The notes under the pieces were generated by a model. The model made no database searches and was not told the DNA's origin. It saw nothing but the letters and a program-made list of their open reading frames with translations. 64,000 bases of DNA from RGEC01 sp964626685 (GTDB lineage: Bacteria > Bacteroidota > Bacteroidia > NS11-12g > UBA955): NCBI GenBank assembly GCA_964626685.1, contig CAZVJY010000004.1:1-64000 (forward strand), given 5' to 3'. Below are positions 57,758 to 64,000 of this stretch, piece after piece (the first letter of the stretch is position 1; each line of letters opens with the position of its first letter). Position numbers and translations under genes: made by a program.

Positions 57758-59622
57758 TGTATGATGATTTTTTGACTACGAACAATAACACCGTCGGCGG
57801 TTAGCTGCAGCTCGTAAGTACCTGCAGAAAGCCTTCCCGCATCGATTTTTAGCTTGTGAATGCCTTCGCTGAGTGAAATGTCTATTCCGCTTTTTACGAA
57901 CTCTCCAAGCATATTTACGAGGCTGGCCTTGTAGATAGCCGGTTTATCCACCTTAACTTCTATGTAAAGATTCTCTGCAGTCGGTATGGGGAAAATTCGC
58001 ACATCCGAGACAGGCGAATTCAACAAAGGATCCGAGAGGGTAATGCGCGAGATCCATGCAAACATACCGTTGTTTTTTCCATAGGAACCTACGGTGTAAA
58101 ATACGCCGGGTTCGTTGTATTTGGCCTGTATGCCCTCGTAATCACCCCAGCGCTGCTCGCCTTTGGGAATGAATGAATAATAAATCAGGCTTTTGCCTTG
58201 CACGAGTTTTACCTTTTTGCTGTATTCGCCCAAGCGGTTGCGGTAAACCACGCCTGTTCCTGGATAATGCCAGGGACTGCTGTAAACATATACAATCACC
58301 GTGCTAGGGTCATCCCCGGTTTTACCGGCAGCAGCGATGGCTGGGTAGCCAAGGTCCAGTGAATCGTCTGTAATCATGCCTGCCTGTATCACAGGGTTTT
58401 TATCGATATGGAATATGGTGTTGTGGGTCAGGTGTGCCTGCATGGTGTTAAAATTCATGGTGTTTTGCAGGTATTGAATCTGATTACCGATACGGACGGC
58501 GCTAAGAACACGGCAATCATTGGTTCTAAGCTTGTAGGATGTGTCCGGCTGCAGCGCACTGGGCGGAAATCCATATTTCATGGGCGATACCAGCACTTTC
58601 ATGCTCAGCTCGGCCTGGCCACTTTGCTGTGTGTTGTTGATGTGAAGTAAAAATGCCGTGTCATTAATCTTATCAATGGGTTTCACGCTGATGAAGTAAT
58701 TGTCTCTTCCATCCGGCATTGGGCCATTTTGAATGGCACAAATGCTTCTCAGTGCTTTGCCTTCGTATTTGATATTGGAGTAAAAGTCTTTTCTCAGGGT
58801 ATCGCCTTTAAATCCGTCTGCTTTATTAAGCTGCCAGATAATGGCTTCAGTAAAACCTTCTTCCCAGGAGGCGCCATTTCCTATAAGATTAACGGTAAAA
58901 AAAAGATCATGGCTGTTGTGCGATACAATTGGATAATCGCTCCAAATGAGGTCATTCGTAGGTTTTCCCGTTACCTTGTATACGTTCCAGCCCTGCAATG
59001 GATCATTGGTTTGGCTGAAGGCTACCACAATGAAACTGCGTGTGTCGGTCACACCATGCATAAACAGAATGATGAATCTGTCTGCGATGGGATCGTAAAG
59101 AACACGGGGGTCGTAAACCCTGTCCATGGTGGGGAAAACATCAATCTTTTTCTGCTGGTTGGCAAACTGAATCAGTCCCCATTGTTTTTTCCAGTTGCCC
59201 TGATCATCATATACCCTGATGACTGTATTCAGAACACTGATAACCATACCGCCGTTGCTCACGGCTATGTGGTTGTCATTCGGCGTGCCGGAGCCCGAAG
59301 TTCCGTCCCATCCTTTGGTGTCGTTGGGGGCAATGGAAGCAGGCGGGGTGGGATTACCGGTATAGTTTCCCCTGCGTATTAAATTTCGCTGGTTAAAACG
59401 GCTGCGTTCATTATCTACGGCTCTGCGCAATGATTCTTTCATGCCTGATGGCATAGGCATTTCATGTTCTTCTTTAACCACACTAAGCCACTCTTCGGAG
59501 GCAATGGCGGGGTCAAAAACCTGAAACAGCGGTGTTTTATGATTTCGAATGGTTTCAAAAGCCTGAGCGCTGGCAATTCCGGCAAACCCCAACAAGCCTA
59601 AAACAAAATAGAGTCTTTTCAT
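57754..59622 (-). CDS. Large secreted protein with type IX secretion (type A) sorting domain
   Basis: A 622-residue exported protein with signal peptide (LYFVLGLLGFAGIASA, cleavage before QAF). The C-terminal 80 residues from VSDVRIFPIPTAENLYIEVK to IVRSQKIIIQ form the type A sorting domain (Por secretion tail), with ASLVNMLGEFVKSGIDISL and LSAGTYELQLTADG. The central part (about 90-500) is beta-rich with repeated blade-like segments (PVLYDPIADRFIILFMHG-type, WSDYPIVSHNSHDLFFTVNL) and may be a beta-propeller; I recognise no enzyme motif. The ATG at 59622 is preferred, because a TTAATTTG element ends 10 bases before it; 59631 is an alternative. Confidence 0.85.
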   Translation of the reverse strand: MKRLYFVLGLLGFAGIASAQAFETIRNHKTPLFQVFDPAIASEEWLSVVKEEHEMPMPSGMKESLRRAVDNERSRFNQRNLIRRGNYTGNPTPPASIAPNDTKGWDGTSGSGTPNDNHIAVSNGGMVISVLNTVIRVYDDQGNWKKQWGLIQFANQQKKIDVFPTMDRVYDPRVLYDPIADRFIILFMHGVTDTRSFIVVAFSQTNDPLQGWNVYKVTGKPTNDLIWSDYPIVSHNSHDLFFTVNLIGNGASWEEGFTEAIIWQLNKADGFKGDTLRKDFYSNIKYEGKALRSICAIQNGPMPDGRDNYFISVKPIDKINDTAFLLHINNTQQSGQAELSMKVLVSPMKYGFPPSALQPDTSYKLRTNDCRVLSAVRIGNQIQYLQNTMNFNTMQAHLTHNTIFHIDKNPVIQAGMITDDSLDLGYPAIAAAGKTGDDPSTVIVYVYSSPWHYPGTGVVYRNRLGEYSKKVKLVQGKSLIYYSFIPKGEQRWGDYEGIQAKYNEPGVFYTVGSYGKNNGMFAWISRITLSDPLLNSPVSDVRIFPIPTAENLYIEVKVDKPAIYKASLVNMLGEFVKSGIDISLSEGIHKLKIDAGRLSAGTYELQLTADGVIVRSQKIIIQ

Positions 59623-59657
59623 GAACTTCATGCAAATTAAGCCAAAATCACCTAATA

Positions 59658-60671
59658 TCAGCGGGTATTTACTTCCATCTCTAGCCTAACCTGGAATTTT
59701 GTCTGAATATCTTCAACGATTTCGCGGGCCAGGGAAAGAATCTCGGCACCGGTTGCATGGCCATAATTCACCAGCACCAGCGCCTGTTTTTCGTGCACAC
59801 CTGCATCCCCGCGGCGGAAGCCTTTCCAGCCTGCTTTTTCAATAAGCCATCCGGCTGCAAGTTTGGCGGTTCCGTCAGGCTGATCGAAACGTTTGGCATC
59901 GGGGTGTGCGGCACAAAGGGCATCGGCAGTTTCTTTGCTTACCACCGGGTTTTTAAAGAAGCTGCCGCAATTGCCGAGTTCTGCAGGATCAGGCAGTTTG
60001 CTGCGGCGAATATGAATTACAGCCCTGCTCACATCGGCGATGCCGGGTTTGGTAATGCCCCACTGCTCCAGCGTATTGGCAATATCGCCGTACTTTACAT
60101 TCACCGCAGGCTTTTTATTCAGTCGAAGGGTAACGTGCGTTATAAAATAACGTCCCTTTCCGGCTTGTTTGAAAATGCTGTCACGGTAACCAAATGTGCA
60201 TTCTTCCGCACCGAGGGTAACCATTTTTCCATGCAAGATATCAAAAGCTTCCAGGTTTTCAAACACATCCTTTAGTTCTGCACCATAGGCACCAATGTTT
60301 TGGATAGGGGAAGCGCCGATGGTTCCGGGGATCAGACTCATGTTTTCCAGTCCGCCCCAGTTGTGCTGTATGGTATGCATCACCACATTGTGCCAAACTT
60401 CGCCGCCACCGCATCGTAGCCAGACATGGTCTTCCGTTTCATTTACCACCTGCATTCCTGCAATCAGGTTTTGAAGCACCAACCCGGGGTAATTGTCTTT
60501 GAAAAGAATATTGCTTCCACCGCCAAGGATCAGCGGACTGTTTAAACTTAGCAGGTTTGTTTTCCAAACGTTATGTAAGATTTCTGTATCGGCCACCGGC
60601 ATAAAAAGGGATGCCTCTACATCGAAACCAAAGGTGTTTAGCGATTTTAATGAAATATGCCGTTTTAGCAT
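59658..60671 (-). CDS. murB: UDP-N-acetylenolpyruvoylglucosamine reductase
   Basis: A 337-residue flavoenzyme of peptidoglycan precursor synthesis that reduces UDP-GlcNAc-enolpyruvate to UDP-MurNAc with NADPH. The FAD-binding part has LILGGGSNILFKDNYPG near residue 48 and GGLENMSLIPGTIGASPIQN with IGAYGAEL near 105; EECTFGYRDSIFK and the catalytic Ser in GNCGSFFKNPV near 230 are present. The extra Tyr/loop and length fit type I (E. coli-like) MurB. The ATG at 60671 gives the usual NTFGFDVEA start; a longer form from 60722 adds 17 residues without support. It is divergent from the crt operon. Confidence 0.95.
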   Translation of the reverse strand: MLKRHISLKSLNTFGFDVEASLFMPVADTEILHNVWKTNLLSLNSPLILGGGSNILFKDNYPGLVLQNLIAGMQVVNETEDHVWLRCGGGEVWHNVVMHTIQHNWGGLENMSLIPGTIGASPIQNIGAYGAELKDVFENLEAFDILHGKMVTLGAEECTFGYRDSIFKQAGKGRYFITHVTLRLNKKPAVNVKYGDIANTLEQWGITKPGIADVSRAVIHIRRSKLPDPAELGNCGSFFKNPVVSKETADALCAAHPDAKRFDQPDGTAKLAAGWLIEKAGWKGFRRGDAGVHEKQALVLVNYGHATGAEILSLAREIVEDIQTKFQVRLEMEVNTR

Positions 60672-60755
60672 GAGTCGCAAGTTAACACACATCCCTGCTT
60701 GAACCGTACCATTTTTTATCAACGTAAGTGGGTGACAGGGTGATTTGTATCATTT

Positions 60756-60770
60756 ATTTCGAAATATTTC
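60756..60770. repeat. Overlapping palindromes in the murB-crtZ spacer
   Basis: ATTTCGAAAT (60756-60765) and GAAATATTTC (60761-60770) are both perfect 10-base palindromes sharing five bases; a related AAAATATTCG follows at 60773-60781. Such a cluster between divergent genes, upstream of the crt promoter region, may be an operator. No regulator gene is next to it. Confidence 0.4.
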
Positions 60771-60847
60771 AAAAATATTCGTTATTTTGTGTAATATTTG
60801 TTGGCCGATTTTGCAAACCTTTTAAACAAAACGGTGTTATTTAATTA

Positions 60848-61300
60848 ATGAGTATTCTCACACACACACTTATTACCTTGTTTTTTTTCATTCTAATGGA
60901 AGGCGTAGCATGGTTCACCCACAAGTACATCATGCACGGTTTTGGCTGGGTATGGCACCAGAGTCACCACGAGCCCCGCAAAGGGAAATTCGAGTTAAAT
61001 GACCTTTATGGTTTCGTTTTTGCCATTCCTTCATGTCTTTTAATTGTTTTTGGCAGTGCCGAAATGGACTGGCGTTTTTCTGCCGGCATAGGGATTGCAC
61101 TCTACGGTCTGGCTTATTTTCTGGTGCACGATGTGTTTGTGCATCAGAGGGTAAAATGGCTCACACGCACCCAAAACCCTTATTTCAGGGCGATGCGTAT
61201 GACCCACCATCTGCATCATGCCGTTCACACCAAAGAAGGCGCAGAAGCATTCGGTTTTCTTTTCGTGCTTCCCAAGTATGTGAGGAGGTTCCGTGGCTAA
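60848..61300 (+). CDS. crtZ: Beta-carotene hydroxylase CrtZ
   Basis: A 150-residue integral membrane non-heme di-iron hydroxylase that adds 3-hydroxyl groups to beta-ionone rings (beta-carotene to zeaxanthin). The histidine motifs of the fatty-acid hydroxylase superfamily are intact: HKYIMH near residue 26, HQSHHEP near 38, HDVFVHQ near 98 and HHLHHAVH near 119. Several hydrophobic segments surround them. It is the first gene of a three-gene operon; its end overlaps crtI by 8 bases. No lycopene cyclase is in the operon. Confidence 0.92.
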   Translation: MSILTHTLITLFFFILMEGVAWFTHKYIMHGFGWVWHQSHHEPRKGKFELNDLYGFVFAIPSCLLIVFGSAEMDWRFSAGIGIALYGLAYFLVHDVFVHQRVKWLTRTQNPYFRAMRMTHHLHHAVHTKEGAEAFGFLFVLPKYVRRFRG

Positions 61301-62774
61301 GAAAGTATTGATTGCCGGAGCTGGGCTTGGCGGTTTGAGTACAGCCCTTAGACTTGCATACGCAGGTTATGAAGTAGAATTGCTTGAACAGCATGAGCGT
61401 GCGGGTGGCAGACTCAATATTCTGCAAAAGGATGGTTTTACCTTTGATATAGGCCCGTCCTTTTTTAGCATGAGTTATGAGTTTCGTGAGCTTTTTGATA
61501 GCATCGGCGAGCCCATGCCCTTTGAGCTGAATGAACTGAACCCGCTATACACGGTTAATATTGAAGGCAGAGACAAGGTTTACCGCATATTCAAGGATTT
61601 GGAAAAACTGGCTCAGGAGTTCAGTGCCATCGAACCTGATTTTGAGCGTAAAGCCGAAAAATACCTGAAAAGGGCAGGAGAGGTTTTCCACGATACGGAA
61701 TACCGCATCGTAAAGAAAAACTTCGATGGTATGCTGTCATTTCTGCTCAGCATGGCGACTGTTCCTAAAAAGCATCTTCCAAAAATGTTCAGAAGCTTCT
61801 GGGCAGAGCTGGAGCGGCATTTTGAGAGTGAGGATGTAAAAATCATATTCTCACTGGTCGCCTTCTTTTTGGGTGCAACGCCTTTTAATACGCCATCCGT
61901 ATATAATCTGCTGAATTACACAGAGCTTAAACACGACGGCTACTGGAATGTGAAAGGCGGTATGTATAAAATTGCTGAAGGCATCATCGCCATGCTGGAA
62001 AAGAAAGGGGTGAAAATTCACTGCAACACCCGCGTAGTTTCCGTACAGGAGCAAGGCGGTAAAATGGTATCGGTAACCGACCAGAACGGCAAAGTATGGA
62101 ATGCCGATTTGTTCGTAATCAATGCTGATTCAGCCTCCTTCAGGGGTAAATTCCTAAACAGACCCGCTTTTACCGAAAAGAAACTGGATAAAATGGACTG
62201 GACCCTGGCGCCTTTCACCATTTACCTGGGTGTGAAAGGTAAAATGGACGGAATCGCCCACCACAACTATTTCCTGGGGAACAATTTCAGGCAATATGCC
62301 GATACGATTTTCCGCAGCACCGTGGCTCCTGATAAGCCCTATTACTATGTAAATGTGGCCAGTAAAAGCAATCCGGAGTGTGCTCCTGAGGGATGTGAAA
62401 ACCTGTTTATTTTATGTCCGGTTCCCGACCGCCGTGTAAAGCCCGACTGGCAGGATGCAGATAAGCTGGCAGATGACATAATTCAGGATCTTGGGAAAAG
62501 GGTTGGTTTCGATATTCATGCGAATACCATTAGCCGCACGATATATACACCTTTGGAATGGGAACAAATGTTCTCATTGTATCGCGGCAGCGGACTTGGA
62601 CTGGCACACGGCATGAACCAAATTGGTGCTTTCCGCCCTGCAAACAAAGACGAGAAGTTAAATAATGTTTACTACGTTGGTGCCAGTACCCATCCGGGAA
62701 CAGGCCTGCCTATTGTCGTAATCGGTTCAAAACTAATAACTGATAAAATTACCCATGAGCATCCAGCTGTTTGA
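61293..62774 (+). CDS. crtI: Phytoene desaturase CrtI
   Basis: A 493-residue FAD-dependent desaturase that takes phytoene toward lycopene. The N-terminal dinucleotide fold is LIAGAGLGGLSTALRLAYAG near residue 6, followed by EVELLEQHERAGGRLNILQK and FTFDIGPSFFSM. The C-terminal carotenoid signature is NVYYVGASTHPGTGLPIVVI near 463, with FRPANKDEKLNN before it. The number of desaturation steps cannot be told from sequence. It overlaps crtZ by 8 bases and crtB by 20. Confidence 0.93.
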   Translation: MAKKVLIAGAGLGGLSTALRLAYAGYEVELLEQHERAGGRLNILQKDGFTFDIGPSFFSMSYEFRELFDSIGEPMPFELNELNPLYTVNIEGRDKVYRIFKDLEKLAQEFSAIEPDFERKAEKYLKRAGEVFHDTEYRIVKKNFDGMLSFLLSMATVPKKHLPKMFRSFWAELERHFESEDVKIIFSLVAFFLGATPFNTPSVYNLLNYTELKHDGYWNVKGGMYKIAEGIIAMLEKKGVKIHCNTRVVSVQEQGGKMVSVTDQNGKVWNADLFVINADSASFRGKFLNRPAFTEKKLDKMDWTLAPFTIYLGVKGKMDGIAHHNYFLGNNFRQYADTIFRSTVAPDKPYYYVNVASKSNPECAPEGCENLFILCPVPDRRVKPDWQDADKLADDIIQDLGKRVGFDIHANTISRTIYTPLEWEQMFSLYRGSGLGLAHGMNQIGAFRPANKDEKLNNVYYVGASTHPGTGLPIVVIGSKLITDKITHEHPAV

Positions 62775-63600
62775 TAAAACATCTTCCGACATCAGCAGGC
62801 GTGTAGCCCTGAATTACAGCACCAGTTTCTCACTGGGCATCCGGTTGTTGTCTAAGGAATACCGTTGGGCCGTTTTTGCCATTTACGGTTTTGTGCGCGT
62901 TGCTGATGAAATTGTAGATACGTTTCACGACCATGATAAAGGCAAGTTGTTAACGGAGTTTAAAGAACAGACCTATGCAGCCATAGACTCCGGAATCAGT
63001 ACCAACCCGGTGTTGCATTCATTTCAAATGGCGGTGCGAAAATTTGGCATTGGCAGAGAGCTGATTGAACCGTTTTTTGTATCCATGGCACTGGATCTTG
63101 AGAAAAATACCTACGATGATGAGGGCTATGAAACCTACATTTATGGAAGCGCAGAGGTAGTAGGGCTTATGTGTCTGAAAGTTTTCTGCAACAATAATCA
63201 GAGCCAGTATGATTCACTGTTGCCCCATGCGAGAAGCCTGGGTGCCGCCTTTCAGAAGGTTAACTTTTTACGTGACCTGAAAAGTGATGTGGATGAGCGT
63301 GGCCGTGTTTATTTCCCTGGTGTCGATTTCAGCGCTTTCAGTGAAAAAGATAAAAATCTGATTATTGCCGATGTGAAAAAAGATTTTTCCCATGCACTGG
63401 AGGGTATCAAAAAATTACCTGTAGGTTGCAGGCTGGGTGTATACACTGCGTATATCTATTATCTTAAGCTGCTGGAAAAAATTCAGCGAAGCTCTGCCGA
63501 GGAAATTGCAGGAAGCCGCATTCGTATTCCCAACAGCCAGAAGCTGATTTTGCTTGCCAAAAGCTACGTGAAAGAGCGCATGATGCGCGCTGCACTGTGA
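62755..63600 (+). CDS. crtB: Phytoene synthase CrtB
   Basis: A 281-residue squalene/phytoene synthase-family enzyme that condenses two geranylgeranyl diphosphates to phytoene, the first committed carotenoid step. The two Asp-rich substrate-magnesium motifs are RVADEIVDTFHDHD near residue 47 and NFLRDLKSDVDERGRVYFPG near 172; YCYSTSFSLGIRLL-type NYSTSFSLGIRLLSKE is at the N-terminus. Its start lies inside crtI. The stop is one base from the stop of the convergent radA gene. Confidence 0.93.
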   Translation: MSIQLFDKTSSDISRRVALNYSTSFSLGIRLLSKEYRWAVFAIYGFVRVADEIVDTFHDHDKGKLLTEFKEQTYAAIDSGISTNPVLHSFQMAVRKFGIGRELIEPFFVSMALDLEKNTYDDEGYETYIYGSAEVVGLMCLKVFCNNNQSQYDSLLPHARSLGAAFQKVNFLRDLKSDVDERGRVYFPGVDFSAFSEKDKNLIIADVKKDFSHALEGIKKLPVGCRLGVYTAYIYYLKLLEKIQRSSAEEIAGSRIRIPNSQKLILLAKSYVKERMMRAAL

Positions 63601-63601
63601 T

Positions 63602-64000
63602 TTAGCCAAATAGCCAGGCAAACATTTCATCAACCCGGCCAAACTGCCGTACCTTGATTTTTCCCTTTAACTCGGGGATTTTGCAGTATTTGGAAACAAT
63701 GATTTCTTCAAACCCAAGTTTTTCTGCCTCAGCAATGCGTTGTTCCACGCGCTGAACGGCACGGATTTCACCACTGAGACCAATTTCACCGGAAAAAACG
63801 GTTTTTGATGGCACGCAAATGCCCTGATAACTGCTCATGATGGCGGCAACAGCGGCAAGGTCCAGCGCAGGATCCTCAATACGGATACCACCGGCCAGGT
63901 TGATGAAAACATCCTGAGCCCCCAGACGAAAACCACATCTTTTTTCGAGCACCGCCAGCAGCATATTTAATCTGCGCAAATCAAAGCCTGTGCAGGATCG
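63602..64000 (-). CDS. radA: DNA repair protein RadA (Sms), C-terminal part, cut by window edge
   Basis: The visible 132 residues are the C-terminal Lon-protease-like domain of RadA, a RecA-like branch-migration helicase in recombinational repair. TGFDLRRLNMLLAVLEKRCG, DVFINLAGGIRIEDPALDLA and FSGEIGLSGEIRAVQRVEQR are family-typical. The reading frame stays open to base 64000, so the zinc finger, RecA core and KNRFG motif lie beyond the edge. Only the 3' end is present. It is convergent to crtB. Confidence 0.93.
   Translation of the reverse strand, partial: RSCTGFDLRRLNMLLAVLEKRCGFRLGAQDVFINLAGGIRIEDPALDLAAVAAIMSSYQGICVPSKTVFSGEIGLSGEIRAVQRVEQRIAEAEKLGFEEIIVSKYCKIPELKGKIKVRQFGRVDEMFAWLFG

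Noticed and set aside
58729..59382. Plus-strand open frame of 217 codons inside the type IX cargo gene
   Set aside because: Antisense to a gene with signal peptide and sorting domain; no family match by eye.
1..64000. CRISPR array, tRNA or rRNA genes, insertion sequence, prophage or defence island
   Set aside because: No spaced direct repeats, cloverleaf sequence, transposase, integrase or phage gene was found; only the Uma2 protein recalls mobile-element-associated families.

Overview
The window looks like a chromosomal segment of a member of the Bacteroidota, outside the classical gut Bacteroides. The evidence is the gliding and type IX secretion genes (gldD, gldE, a PorE-like OmpA protein and a cargo protein with a C-terminal sorting domain), the conserved mutY-ssb-gldE-gldD order, tandem ompH genes, fused IcmF, a carotenoid operon, and repeated TAnnTTTG promoter elements with almost no Shine-Dalgarno sequences. 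I cannot fix the order or genus. Coding density is very high and no gene-free stretch exceeds 300 bases; the longest spacers are about 110 to 165 bases. I found no tRNA, rRNA, CRISPR array, insertion sequence, phage or integron.

Layout, left to right. 1-9.9 kb: an Uma2 nuclease-like protein, ahcY, a PIG-V-like membrane glycosyltransferase, parE, chrA and several small lipoproteins or envelope proteins. 9.9-24.3 kb: icmF, a PIF1-like helicase overlapping gluQ, tex, hutU, a lipoprotein and a P-type cation ATPase. 24.4-27.6 kb (minus strand): a sigma-54 activator, lptE, a TPR/acidic protein and secG with overlapping ends, an envelope-biogenesis operon. 27.8-31.4 kb: parC and a secreted zinc phospholipase/nuclease-like protein. 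31.4-37.5 kb (minus): mutY, ssb, gldE, gldD, a PorE-like protein and a LOG-family hydrolase, tightly packed. 37.6-42.6 kb (plus): HU, a TPR membrane protein, a 29-residue very basic ribosomal-type peptide, RNase E/G and metG. 42.5-43.9 kb: a secreted HExxH protein. 44.0-46.0 kb: rpmH-rnpA-yidD and rpsF-rpsR-rplI. 46.1-55.1 kb: an MMPL transporter, a LuxE/PaaK-like protein, two OmpH chaperones, murI-uvrC-pabB. 55.0-60.7 kb (minus): an orphan response regulator, a TlpA lipoprotein, truB, a type IX cargo and murB. 60.8-63.6 kb: crtZ-crtI-crtB. The right edge cuts the 5' part of radA.

How the parts fit together. Most genes are housekeeping: translation and ribosome biogenesis, DNA topology and repair (ParE/ParC, MutY, UvrC, RadA, Ssb), cell wall (MurB, MurI) and outer-membrane assembly (LptE, OmpH, SecG). 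They are interleaved with Bacteroidota-specific secretion and gliding parts. Carotenoid hydroxylation and synthesis are present, but no lycopene cyclase lies in the window.

The most notable signals are at the level of expression rather than a classical accessory system. Many start codons lie 3-9 bases after a TAnnTTTG promoter element, implying leaderless or near-leaderless mRNAs. A correctly spaced AAGGAGG appears before rplI, directly after the genes for bS6 and bS18. A 29-residue basic peptide resembles the mitochondrial mS38 (AURKAIP1/COX24) tail. Most convergent gene pairs abut or share stop-codon bases with no terminator between them.
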